A stretch of 64,000 bases of DNA from CBDCFV01 sp965203835 (GCA_965203835.1 OZ241919.1:186001-250000); one strand, 5' to 3'. Shown: positions 17,186-25,784, counted from the stretch's first letter. Made by a program: numbers and translations. The notes: generated by a model from the sequence alone, not told the origin.

Positions 17186-18094
17186 ATGATAGTGGACAGC
17201 ACTGAATCAGTCGTCCAACCCAGAGTCTTCAGAGGACTACTGGCAACAGGTCGTGGCGTACTGGCGATCGCAGGTTTTTCAAGGCGAAAACCCTTGGGGG
17301 CGATCGGAGGAGCTATAATGATCTTCCTCATAGTGATCGCTGTCCTCGCCCCCATCATCTCACCATATGACCCCGAAGCAATCAACTCAGAATATATATT
17401 TAATCCACCTGGAGGCACTCTACTTCTGGGTGGGGACCAGATGGGGAGGGATGTGTTGAGCAGGATCTTCTATGGTGGCCGAGTCTCTCTATTTGTCGGC
17501 TTGGTCAGTGTGGGAATAGGTATCACGATAGGGTCATTGCTGGGCGCTGTAAGTGCCTACTATGGCGGGAAATTCGACCTGATCATTCAGCGCTTCGTGG
17601 ATGCCTTTCTCGCCTTCCCAGGCATTATTCTAGGTCTCGCTCTTATGGCTGTCCTCGGCTCCTCAGTAACAAACATAATCATCGCTTTGTGCGTAGTGTT
17701 AGCTCCCAGCGCCATCAGAACCGTACGGTCTCAAGCTCTCGCAATAAAGGAGATGGACTATGTGGTTTCCGCCCGGGCGGTGGGCGCCAGCGATTTTCGA
17801 ATCATATTGCTGCATATAGTCCCCAATTGTATGGCCTTGTTCATAATTCTTATAACCCTGAACTTGGGATATGCCATCATCGTAGAGGCCTCACTAAGCT
17901 TTCTGGGAGCAGGAGTGCCTCCAGATGTGGCTACTTGGGGTGGCATGTTAGCCAGGGGAGGTTTGACCTATATTGAGACCGCGTACTGGCTGGCGATATT
18001 CCCAGGTATTGCCTTGTCTCTAGCCGTGTTTGGGATTAACATGCTGGGCGACGCGATGCGCGATGTGTTAGACCCCAGACTCCGGGGGACATAA
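17186..18094 (+). CDS. ABC transporter permease, DppC/OppC type
   Basis: 302 residues, ATG preceded by AGGAGG. LLGGDQMGRDVLSRIFYGGR (about 77-96) and ARAVGASDFRIILLHI (EAA loop) are diagnostic. The N-terminal 25 residues are a short cytoplasmic lead before the first helix. Followed after 16 nt by the NHL-repeat gene, evidently in the same operon. Confidence 0.92.
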   Translation: MIVDSTESVVQPRVFRGLLATGRGVLAIAGFSRRKPLGAIGGAIMIFLIVIAVLAPIISPYDPEAINSEYIFNPPGGTLLLGGDQMGRDVLSRIFYGGRVSLFVGLVSVGIGITIGSLLGAVSAYYGGKFDLIIQRFVDAFLAFPGIILGLALMAVLGSSVTNIIIALCVVLAPSAIRTVRSQALAIKEMDYVVSARAVGASDFRIILLHIVPNCMALFIILITLNLGYAIIVEASLSFLGAGVPPDVATWGGMLARGGLTYIETAYWLAIFPGIALSLAVFGINMLGDAMRDVLDPRLRGT

Positions 18095-18110
18095 GGCGGG
18101 AGAGCAACTT

Positions 18111-18944
18111 ATGGCTATAACGATCGGGATGGGCGACTTTGTATACGAGTATGAGCCGGACTGGGCCAAGCTGCCTGCCGGGGTCCGGTTCCAGAACCCC
18201 AGCGCGGTGGCCGTTGATTCGAATGACCGGGTATATGTGTTCCAGCGGCTTGGGCCTCCGGTCATGGTGTTCGAGCCTGACGGGCAGTTCTTGTCAGGGT
18301 GGCCCCGGCGGGACGGGCTGCTGGAGGACGCCCATCACATCTACGTAGGGCCCGACGACAGCGTTTACCTGGCCGACCGGGATGCGCACCAAGTGTTGAA
18401 ATGCACCACCGAGGGTGAGGTGTTGATGGCGTTGGGCAACCGGTACCGGGCCGCATTGCAGGCCCCGTTCAACCACCCATCCGACATTGCCGTTGGCCCC
18501 GCCGGTGACATCTACGTCTCAGACGGCTACGGCAACTCGTCAGTCCACCGGTTTACGGCACCGGGAGAATACATCGGTTCTTTCGGCTCTCCGGGCAGCG
18601 GGCCTGGGGAGTTCAGAGTGCCTCACAGCATCAGGGTCGCCAACGACGGCCGGATATACGTCTGCGACCGGGAAAACCACCGGGTGCAGGTGTTCAGCAA
18701 CGATGGCACGTTCCTGGAGCAATGGACCGACTTCAAGTCGCCCATGGGGGTGCACATCGACGCCGACCAGATGGTTTACATAACCGACCAAGTACCCCGG
18801 CTCAGCATCCTCACGCTGGATGGAGAGCTGGTGGCGCGGGGGCGAACTTTCGAGAACGGCCACAACGTGTACACCAACTCCAAGGGAGACCTTTACGCGG
18901 TGGATACGGCCAATCAACGGCTGCAACGGTTCACCAAGGTGTAG
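18111..18944 (+). CDS. NHL-repeat beta-propeller protein
   Basis: 277 residues, about six blades with the NHL pattern: NPSAVAVDSNDRVYVFQR, HHIYVGPDDSVYLADR, HPSDIAVGPAGDIYVSD, VPHSIRVANDGRIYVCDR. No signal peptide or anchor visible, so cytoplasmic unless exported unconventionally. Relatives include peptidyl-hydroxyglycine lyase-like and sensor propellers; zinc and calcium site residues cannot be assigned confidently. Its position directly behind an ABC permease suggests a role with the imported substrate. Base composition returns to GC-rich here, unlike the upstream three genes. Confidence 0.85.
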   Translation: MAITIGMGDFVYEYEPDWAKLPAGVRFQNPSAVAVDSNDRVYVFQRLGPPVMVFEPDGQFLSGWPRRDGLLEDAHHIYVGPDDSVYLADRDAHQVLKCTTEGEVLMALGNRYRAALQAPFNHPSDIAVGPAGDIYVSDGYGNSSVHRFTAPGEYIGSFGSPGSGPGEFRVPHSIRVANDGRIYVCDRENHRVQVFSNDGTFLEQWTDFKSPMGVHIDADQMVYITDQVPRLSILTLDGELVARGRTFENGHNVYTNSKGDLYAVDTANQRLQRFTKV

Positions 18945-18962
18945 TAAAGGCACATACAACGA

Positions 18963-18995
18963 AAAGGTCCCTCTCACAGCGTAAGAGGGACCTTT
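18963..18995. terminator. Hairpin between convergent NHL and permease genes
   Basis: Perfect 12-bp stem AAAGGTCCCTCT/AGAGGGACCTTT with a 9-nt loop. It lies 19 nt after the NHL stop and 24 nt beyond the opposing permease stop, so it can serve both strands; the T-tract is built into the stem. Confidence 0.75.
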
Positions 18996-19018
18996 GTACA
19001 ACCCCTTTACCAAAGGTC

Positions 19019-19927
19019 CTAAAGTTGGCGGCGGGTCGGGTCTAGGCGGTCCCGCAGCCAGTCGCCGGTGAGGTTGCAGGACATCACCAGGAAGGTGATG
19101 GCCAAGCCTGGGAACACAGGCAGCCACCAAGTGATGTAGATAAATTCCTGGGCGTCCCGCAACATGCTGCCCCAGGAAGGCAAGGGACGCGGCACGCCGA
19201 AGCCCAGGAAGCTAAGCGACGATTCTGCGATCACCGCCAGCCCTACTTCCAAGGTAATGAGCACCAACAAAGTGTTGGACACGTTGGGGAAGACGTGCCT
19301 GACCATGATCCTGGGCCTGCTGGCGCCGGCTACATGGGCCAAGCGCACGAAGTCCATCTCCATCAGCTTCAGCACTTCGCCCCGTATCACCCGCGCATAG
19401 GCCATCCACCGCGTCAACCCTATGACCAGTATTACGTTGGGGATGCTGGGGCCCAGGATGGAGATCACGACAAGCGCTATCATCAGGGATGGCAGGGCCA
19501 GGAACCCGTCGGTCAACCTCATGAGAACGGTGTCTACCCAACCACGCAACACTCCGCTGAGCAACGCCACCACAGTCCCCACCGCGGCTGCCAGGGCCAC
19601 CGCCGACAAAGCCACCATCACCGAAATCTGAGCGCCGTAAATTACCCTGGTAAGGGCGTCGCGCCCCTGCATATCCGTGCCCAGCCAGTGGTCCCGGCTC
19701 GGCGCCTCCAGTATGTCAGTGGTCACCTCAATTGGGTTGTAGGGCGAGATGGACTCGGCAAAGATGGCGAATATCAGCGCCACCACCAAAAAGGCCAACG
19801 AGAGCTTGGGGGCGCCTCGCAGGGACCCCAACCCCCTCCGAGCCAACCTAGGTACACCAGCCGCCACACCAGCCGGTTGTGGCGCTATGACCAACCCTTC
19901 TCCTCCGTTTCCACCTTCACTTGCCAT
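19019..19927 (-). CDS. ABC transporter permease, DppC/OppC type
   Basis: 302 residues. A Gly/Ala/Pro-rich N-terminal tail of about 40 residues precedes the first helix. WLGTDMQGRDALTRVIYGAQ is the family block and LAHVAGASRPRIMVRHVF the EAA loop. Last gene of a leftward cluster binding protein-dppB-dppC. GGGAG precedes the ATG; 12 nt from the dppB stop. Confidence 0.92.
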   Translation of the reverse strand: MASEGGNGGEGLVIAPQPAGVAAGVPRLARRGLGSLRGAPKLSLAFLVVALIFAIFAESISPYNPIEVTTDILEAPSRDHWLGTDMQGRDALTRVIYGAQISVMVALSAVALAAAVGTVVALLSGVLRGWVDTVLMRLTDGFLALPSLMIALVVISILGPSIPNVILVIGLTRWMAYARVIRGEVLKLMEMDFVRLAHVAGASRPRIMVRHVFPNVSNTLLVLITLEVGLAVIAESSLSFLGFGVPRPLPSWGSMLRDAQEFIYITWWLPVFPGLAITFLVMSCNLTGDWLRDRLDPTRRQL

Positions 19928-19939
19928 GCGTTCTCCCTG

Positions 19940-20875
19940 TTATTGCGCTATCCGTATGCGCGGGTCCAGCCAAGCATACATGATATCCACAAATATGTTG
20001 ATGAAGAGTATGAACGCCGCTACGAAAAAGATCACAGCCTGTGTGGTGGGGTAGTCCCGCACCAAGAGCGACTCGACCAACAGCCTGCCCACACCGGGCC
20101 AAGCAAAGATAGTCTCCGTGATGACGGCGCCGGAAATCAGTCCGGCAAAGTTGACAAAGAAGAGGGTAAACACCGGAATCGAGGCGTTCTTGAAGGCGTG
20201 CTTCCACAGCACCATGCGGGTTGGCAGGCCTTTAGCCCTTACCATCTTGATGTAGTCCGACTCCAGGACTTCCAGCATCGTGGAGCGGACAATCCGCATG
20301 TGGGAGGCGATAAGGAAGAAACCAAGCGTAACGGCGGGCAGTATGATCCCTTTGGGACCTAACCTGTCGATGCCGCCGGCGCTGGGCAACCAGCCCAAAT
20401 AGACGCTGAAGCCCAGGATCATCAAAAGGCCAACCCAGAACACAGGCATCGATTGGGCGATGATGGCCACCACCTTACCGACCCGGTCGAAAATGGTATC
20501 GGGCTTGGCCGCGGATATGGCCCCTAGAGTAACGCCGACGATAACGGCCCACAAGAGAGCGCTGCCGCTCAACTGGAGGGTTGCCGGGAGTCGGTCAAAC
20601 ACAACGTCCGCCGCCGGTCTTTTATCCCAGCTCAGGGCGTCACCGAGATCTCCCCGCAACAGCTTCTTATTGTAAATCCAGTACTGATAATAAAGAGGCT
20701 TGTCGAAACCGTATGCCTTGGTCATCAACTCCATCTCCAATGCAGTCGCATCAGGCGGCAGCATGTGGGCGATGGGGTTGCCTCCTCCGACCCTCAGCAT
20801 GACGAAAACAGCCAGGCTAATCAGATAAAGGGTGACTACCCCCTGCAAAACCCTTCTTGCTACGTAACGTCCCAA
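19940..20875 (-). CDS. ABC transporter permease, DppB/OppB type
   Basis: 311 residues starting at TTG behind GGGAGGA. MGRYVARRVLQGVVTLYLIS first helix, YGFDKPLYYQYWIYNKKLLRGDLGDAL block and EAA loop MVRAKGLPTRMVLWKHAFKNA. Heterodimer partner of the downstream dppC-type gene. Separated from the binding-protein gene by 158 bp with a hairpin. Confidence 0.92.
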   Translation of the reverse strand: MGRYVARRVLQGVVTLYLISLAVFVMLRVGGGNPIAHMLPPDATALEMELMTKAYGFDKPLYYQYWIYNKKLLRGDLGDALSWDKRPAADVVFDRLPATLQLSGSALLWAVIVGVTLGAISAAKPDTIFDRVGKVVAIIAQSMPVFWVGLLMILGFSVYLGWLPSAGGIDRLGPKGIILPAVTLGFFLIASHMRIVRSTMLEVLESDYIKMVRAKGLPTRMVLWKHAFKNASIPVFTLFFVNFAGLISGAVITETIFAWPGVGRLLVESLLVRDYPTTQAVIFFVAAFILFINIFVDIMYAWLDPRIRIAQ

Positions 20876-20981
20876 TTAGTCCTCCCTGTTTGGGGCTTTC
20901 GCCGATTGTTGCGCTACGCGGGATATGGTGCCATCACCACCTTGAAAAAAGGGCACAGTCACAGACCAGAGTGAGCAACAA

Positions 20982-21004
20982 GGGCGACGCGCTGGGCGTC
21001 ACCC
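20982..21004 (-). promoter_or_regulatory. Intercistronic hairpin after the binding-protein gene
   Basis: A 9-bp stem (one G-U pair on the transcribed minus strand) with a 5-nt loop, 30 nt beyond the lipoprotein stop and about 107 nt before the permease start. Same relative position as the hairpins at 6043 and 16157. Confidence 0.5.
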
Positions 21005-21033
21005 CTGCTGCATTTAATCCTCCGAGATAGGGG

Positions 21034-22995
21034 TCAGTCACGAAGGACCATCAACTCGACGTGCTTGGGATGTGGCGAAGCCTCTACCGTGGGATGAGCC
21101 AGCACCCGGTCGGTGTAACCCCAAACGATATTCATTCCATAGAGAGGGAAGGTCTCCTTGAGGGCCAGGACTTTATCCTCAATCTCAGCCAGCTTCCGGT
21201 CCATTTCAACCGGGTCGAGGGTCCTCAGCATGTCGTGAATCAACACTTCGATTTCCTCAGTGCTAGGACCGATGTAGGTGGCCCCAGGGCGATAGTACCG
21301 GGCCTCCCAACCGCTGTGGTCCTGGCGCCCCCAAGTCTTCACGTCCACCGGGACACGGACGATTGGATGGGGTTCCGGCGCCCTGCCAAACCCTTTGACG
21401 AACTCGGAGGGGTCGAACTCCTTCCATTCCACCGTAACGTTGAGGTATTTTTCCCAACCGCTGGCGATGAAGTCCACCGCCTCGATGATCCCCGGCCGTC
21501 CGGCAAACTGGCCGAAGTGGCCGGGCATCGTGAACCCGTCACCATAGCCGGCCTCTACCATCAGTTCCTTGGCCCGTTCAGGGTCGAAGGGGGGCGGCGT
21601 GTGGACTACTTCCGGCCTCGCTCCGATGGACTGGTCGTGGTAGATGGAGCCTATGGGGAAGGAGAGACCGAAATGGGGTCCTGCCGACAGGGCCTTCCGG
21701 TCAATGGCCATGCTCAAGGCTTCCCTGACACGGATGTCCAGGGTCGGGTGGTCTATGTACTCTGCGGGGTACTCATACGTCTTGATGGTGGTGCCAAAAA
21801 TATCCGTGCGATTCTGCTCCTTCTGAGACTCCCGGAGAATCATGGGGAGGTAGAAGTCCAAGACCAACATCCCATTGGCCTTGTACTGTTGGGTCCACAG
21901 GTCTCCCTTATCCGGGTTCACGCCACGCTGGTAGTCTTCGGACTTGGGCAGGTCCTTGGCCAACGGATAGGTAACGTAGTAGGCGACGTCGGCCTGCTTA
22001 CTTTTGAGCAAGGCAAACCTGGCAGCGTGGTCGGAGACGAGAATGTTCTCGATTTCCTCGAATTGAGGCTTGTGGAACCACGGGTAATCCGCCCAGAAAT
22101 CTTCCCACCTCTCAAGCAACATCCGGTTGCCAGGCTCCCAGTCCACAATCTGCAACGGACCGCCGCCCGCTACGTTGATGTTATCCTGGAAACCGTCCGG
22201 CCCCTTCAATAGCTGAGTAGGGCTGGAGTACCAGAATTGCTGGTAGCCGTTGCCGCCTATAGTCCATAGCCAGACCGGGTCTGGCCCGGGGGTGGCAACG
22301 TAGACTTCACGGGGGCCAATCACATCTATTCTCTCGATGTGCTCCTTGGCCCGGCCCTTGTAGTAAGCCGACTTGTCATAGCCAATTGCCTGTAAGTCCG
22401 GCAATTCGCCGGTGATGCCAAGCATTAGTGTCTTGAAGGCTTCGGCGTCGGCTGGAGTCCCGTCCTGGAATCTTGCGTCTGGGTGAAGCTTGACCGTAAC
22501 GCCCTCTTCCGTCTGTGCCCAGTCAATCCCCCAGACCGGAACCAACTCACCATTAGGATGCTGTTTGAACAGCGGGAAGCCATATTGGTCGGCCAGGAAA
22601 TTATTGGTTGACAGGAGCCAAGGGTTCACGTCGCTCCCGCTCCAACTCTGCCAAGCCATTGTCACCTTCCCTACCGACTCAGGCACTCCGTCCTTGCCGG
22701 CTTGGGGGAAATTATCAAAGAAGGCGGCGAGGGGAGCAGCAATAGGCACTTCCTGGACGACTTCTTTAATTACCTCTACTTCCTTGACAACTTCTTTCTC
22801 GACTACCACCGGTTTCTCTACTTCCTTAACTACCTCCTTCTCTACTACCACCTGCTTCTCAACCTCTTTAACTACCTCCTTCTCCACCACCACCGGCTCA
22901 GCCGGGGCACTGCCACCGCACGCTACCGCAATCGAAAAGACCAACAGTAGTACTGCGAACAATGAAAACTTTGCAACCAGGGAACTGGCGCCCAT
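21034..22995 (-). CDS. ABC substrate-binding lipoprotein with EKEV repeat linker
   Basis: 653 residues from the ATG at 22995 behind AGGAGGT. An in-frame start 69 nt upstream (23064) is rejected because the predicted -10 box lies there and it would hide the signal peptide. Lipobox IAVAC with C26, EKEV linker (about 33-84), then SBP_bac_5 (VTVKLHPDARFQDGTPADAE, VREALSMAIDR). Very similar in sequence and identical in length to the binding protein at 23366-25327. Clustered with dppB- and dppC-type permeases. Confidence 0.92.
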   Translation of the reverse strand: MGASSLVAKFSLFAVLLLVFSIAVACGGSAPAEPVVVEKEVVKEVEKQVVVEKEVVKEVEKPVVVEKEVVKEVEVIKEVVQEVPIAAPLAAFFDNFPQAGKDGVPESVGKVTMAWQSWSGSDVNPWLLSTNNFLADQYGFPLFKQHPNGELVPVWGIDWAQTEEGVTVKLHPDARFQDGTPADAEAFKTLMLGITGELPDLQAIGYDKSAYYKGRAKEHIERIDVIGPREVYVATPGPDPVWLWTIGGNGYQQFWYSSPTQLLKGPDGFQDNINVAGGGPLQIVDWEPGNRMLLERWEDFWADYPWFHKPQFEEIENILVSDHAARFALLKSKQADVAYYVTYPLAKDLPKSEDYQRGVNPDKGDLWTQQYKANGMLVLDFYLPMILRESQKEQNRTDIFGTTIKTYEYPAEYIDHPTLDIRVREALSMAIDRKALSAGPHFGLSFPIGSIYHDQSIGARPEVVHTPPPFDPERAKELMVEAGYGDGFTMPGHFGQFAGRPGIIEAVDFIASGWEKYLNVTVEWKEFDPSEFVKGFGRAPEPHPIVRVPVDVKTWGRQDHSGWEARYYRPGATYIGPSTEEIEVLIHDMLRTLDPVEMDRKLAEIEDKVLALKETFPLYGMNIVWGYTDRVLAHPTVEASPHPKHVELMVLRD

Positions 22996-23365
22996 TCTTT
23001 TACCTCCTGCTCTTGCCGAGAGATGGCTGGGTTCCAACACTGGGAAGTCCAGCTTGGCGCGCAAGTGTAGCAGAGGGATTCAATTATTGTCAATGATTGT
23101 CCATAATATTAGTGTGTAACGACGAAATAGGTTCATATATAAATGTGCTAACGTCAATATCTAATATATTGATAATGTATTACGTAACATAAGCTACGGA
23201 TTTCCGCCACTCGTAATATCCGTCCAAGGCTTGTTCCCAACACTTACAAGGCGGTGTCTCTTTCGAATGCCCGTCAAAAACGGTGGTGGCGCCGGAGATA
23301 ACGGCGCCACCAAATTAGCAGGTCTGTTTCCATTGGTCACCCGGCTTACTTGGCGTTAACCGGGG
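22996..23365 (-). promoter_or_regulatory. Promoter and AT-rich island upstream of the binding protein at 22995
   Basis: 370-bp gap. On the minus strand TTGACA (23093-23088), 18-nt spacer, TACACT (23069-23064); the start codon is about 62 nt from the expected transcription start. Upstream, 23085-23215 is AT-rich with TAATATTA-, TCAATATCTAATATATTGA- and TTACGTAA-like palindromes, candidates for regulator sites or an UP element. The rest holds the terminator of the next gene; no ORF is supported. Confidence 0.7.
23276..23312 (-). terminator. Rho-independent terminator of the orphan binding-protein gene
   Basis: On the minus strand an 11-bp perfect GC-rich stem (TGGTGGCGCCG/CGGCGCCACCA, 23312-23284) with a 7-nt loop is followed within 3 nt by TTTTT. 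It lies about 54 nt past the stop at 23366, so this binding protein is probably transcribed alone. Confidence 0.85.
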
Positions 23366-25327
23366 CTAGTCCCGCAGAACGATAAGGTCCACGTGCTTGG
23401 GATGGGGCGAATGGACCACTGTGGGGTGAGACAGCACACGGTCGGTGTAGCCCCATACCAGGTTCATGCCGTAGAGAGGGAAGGTCTCCTTCAGCGCGAG
23501 GACCTTGTCTTCCATCTCGGCCAGGAGGGGGTTCAGCTTGTCCAGGTCCATTTCCTCCTTGGCCTTGGCCAGGACCTCCACGGTTTCGTCATTGCTTGGG
23601 CCTATGTAGACCGAAGCGGGACGGTAGAGAAGCGCCGCCCTGAGGCTGTGGTCCTGGCGGCCCCAAGTCTTCACATCCACCGGAAAACGGACTATGGGGT
23701 TGGGTTCCGGAGCGCGGCCGAATCCCTTGACGAACTCCGACGGGTCGAATTCCTTCCACTCCACTGTTACGTTCAGGTACTTGTCCCAACCGCTGGCGAT
23801 GAAGTCCACTGCCTCAATGATGCCCGGGCGCCCGGCAAACTGGCCGAAGTGGCCGGGCATCTTGAACCCGTCGGCGTATCCAGCTTCGATCATGAGTTCC
23901 TTGGCTCGTTCCGGATCGAAGGGAGGCGGGTCATGGACCACCTCGTCTCTGGCCCCAATGGCTTTTGCGTGATAGATGGAGCCGATAGGGTAGGAGAATC
24001 CGAAGTGGGGTCCGCGGGACATCTCTTCTCGGTCAATCGCCATGCTCAGGGCTTCCCTAACCCGAGTATCCAAGGTTGGGTGGTTTTCGTATTCCGACGG
24101 ATATTCAAAGGTCTTGACGGTGGTGCCAAAGGGGTCGACACGGCCTACCGGCTTTTGAGACTCTCTCAAAATCATAGGCAGGTAGAAGTCCAGCACCAGC
24201 ATACCGTTGGCCCTGTACTGCTGGGTCCAGAGGTCTCCCTTGCCAGGGTTCACGCCCCGTTGCGTATCCTCGGACTTAGCCAAATCCTTGGCCAAGGGCC
24301 ACGTGACGTAGTAGACCACGTCGGCCTGCTTGCTCTTGAGAAGGGCGAACCGGGCAGCGTGGTCGGCTACCAGGATGTTTTCCAGTTCCTCATACTGAGG
24401 CTTGTGGTACCAAGGATGATCAGCCCAGAATTCGTCCCAACGTTCGAGCACCAAGCGGTTGCCGGGGTCCCAGGACACTGCCCGCAAAGGACCTCCGCCG
24501 GCTTGGTCAAGATTCTCCAAGAAGGCGTCGGGACCTCTCAGCATCTGGGTAGGATTAGAGAACCACACGTTGTGGTACCCGTTGCCTCCCACCATCCACA
24601 TCCATATTGGGTCCGGCCCCTTGGTCTCAAAATAGATTTCAGTGGGGCTGATCACTTCCATACGCTCGACTCGTTCCCGGATACGCCCGGCGTTCCAGAC
24701 GGGTTTGTCGTATCCGGCGGCCTTGGCCTCGGGCAACTGGTCCATGATGCCGGCGAGGTTAATCCGGACCGCCTCCGCATCGGCGGGCGTTCCGTCCTGG
24801 AACCTGGCGTTGGGGTCGAGCTTGACCGTGACCCCGTTTTCATCCTGGGACCATTCGGTGCCCCACATAGGCGCCAACTCGCCATTGGGGTGCTGCCGGA
24901 AGAGGGTGAGGTTAAACTGGTCGTTCAAAAAGGCGACGCTGGAAAGAGTCCAGGGATTGACCTCGCTGGTGCCCCAGCTCTGCCATACCATGGTCACCTT
25001 CCCGACAGACTCCGGCACGCCGTCTTTACCGGCTTGAGGGAAGTCGTCGAAAAAAGCGGCCAGCGGCGCCGCCATGGGCACCTCCTTGACTACCTCTTTG
25101 ATCACTTCGACCTCTTTGATGACTTCTTTCTCGACGACGACCGGTTTTTCGACCTCTTTAACGACCTCCTTCTCCACCACCACCGGCTTCTCTACTTCCT
25201 TGATGACTTCTTTTTCCACCACGACAGGTTCCGCAGGCGATGTACCGCCGCACGCTATAGCAATCGAAAATACCAGCAGTAACGCGATGAATACCGGAAG
25301 TTTCGCAACATATACGTAGGCGCCCAT
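23366..25327 (-). CDS. Orphan ABC substrate-binding lipoprotein with EKEV repeat linker
   Basis: 653 residues. Lipobox IAIAC with C26, linker of 14-residue EKEV/EKEVIKEV repeats, then the SBP_bac_5 domain, closely matching the paralogue at 21034-22995 along its whole length (for example the GDLWTQQY, ANGMLVLDFYLPMILRESQK and GHFGQFAGRPGIIEAVDFIA segments). Its own promoter and terminator and no permease genes suggest it delivers another ligand to the neighbouring permease, or is an expression duplicate. GGAGG precedes the ATG. Confidence 0.92.
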   Translation of the reverse strand: MGAYVYVAKLPVFIALLLVFSIAIACGGTSPAEPVVVEKEVIKEVEKPVVVEKEVVKEVEKPVVVEKEVIKEVEVIKEVVKEVPMAAPLAAFFDDFPQAGKDGVPESVGKVTMVWQSWGTSEVNPWTLSSVAFLNDQFNLTLFRQHPNGELAPMWGTEWSQDENGVTVKLDPNARFQDGTPADAEAVRINLAGIMDQLPEAKAAGYDKPVWNAGRIRERVERMEVISPTEIYFETKGPDPIWMWMVGGNGYHNVWFSNPTQMLRGPDAFLENLDQAGGGPLRAVSWDPGNRLVLERWDEFWADHPWYHKPQYEELENILVADHAARFALLKSKQADVVYYVTWPLAKDLAKSEDTQRGVNPGKGDLWTQQYRANGMLVLDFYLPMILRESQKPVGRVDPFGTTVKTFEYPSEYENHPTLDTRVREALSMAIDREEMSRGPHFGFSYPIGSIYHAKAIGARDEVVHDPPPFDPERAKELMIEAGYADGFKMPGHFGQFAGRPGIIEAVDFIASGWDKYLNVTVEWKEFDPSEFVKGFGRAPEPNPIVRFPVDVKTWGRQDHSLRAALLYRPASVYIGPSNDETVEVLAKAKEEMDLDKLNPLLAEMEDKVLALKETFPLYGMNLVWGYTDRVLSHPTVVHSPHPKHVDLIVLRD

Positions 25328-25698
25328 TGTTTTGCCTCCAACTCCTAATTAAAGGAAATAACAGATCGTAAATGGGATAGCCTTTGGTTGGTGCGAAAGT
25401 TTATCAGTCCGGTTTACATATTGTCAATATGTTACAGATAAGATTATATGCAATAAACGTAATGTACACATTATATAGTTGTAAAACGTAGAATATATCT
25501 AAATCAATAAGGTATTACGTGTATGTAATTGTAGATACACGCAATGATTAACATATAAGAATGAGGCAAATAGAGACGTATAACTATCATCTATCAGCCG
25601 GGAGTACGAGGAATCCAGCAGGGAGGTCAGGAGGAAATAAGAGAGGAAGATGGTCAGCTTCCGGGCAACATCCGCCCAGGGGTCCGAGTGTGTGGCAT
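25328..25698 (-). promoter_or_regulatory. AT-rich promoter island upstream of the orphan binding protein
   Basis: 371-bp gene-free region. Minus-strand promoter TTGACA (25427-25422), 18-nt spacer, TAAACT (25403-25398). The -35 lies inside a perfect inverted repeat ACATATT-GTC-AATATGT (25416-25432), a good operator candidate. From 25410 to about 25570 the DNA is very AT-rich. ATATGTTACAG (25428 onward) also occurs in the island near 14027. Nothing else recognised between 25570 and the tRNA. Confidence 0.65.
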
Positions 25699-25784
25699 TG
25701 GTGCCGAAGGTCAGAGTCGAACTGACACGAGGTTACCCTCACCGGTTTTTGAGACCGGCGCGTCTACCATTCCGCCACTTCGGC
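25699..25784 (-). tRNA. tRNA-Leu (anticodon CAA)
   Basis: Read on the minus strand: acceptor GCCGAAG pairs with CTTCGGC, discriminator A, encoded CCA. Anticodon stem CCGGT/ACCGG with loop CTCAAAA gives anticodon CAA (codon TTG). A long variable arm (GAGGGTAACCTC) marks a class II leucine tRNA; T arm is GTCAG-TTCGACT-CTGAC. 86 nt including CCA. No tmRNA or other tRNA is seen nearby. Confidence 0.95.

Noticed and set aside
19295..20362. 355-codon plus-strand frame across two permease genes
   Set aside because: Spans the junction of two clearly coding minus-strand permeases and is rich in His/Gln/Gly typical of antisense translation.
21061..22212. 383-codon plus-strand frame opposite the binding protein at 21034-22995
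   Set aside because: Antisense shadow in GC-rich DNA; no recognisable protein features, whereas the minus strand has a full lipoprotein and SBP fold.
23393..25282. 629-codon open frame on the plus strand opposite the orphan binding-protein gene
   Set aside because: It mirrors the minus-strand gene codon for codon with no signal peptide, family motif or ribosome-binding site. Its repetitive end is the complement of the EKEV repeats.
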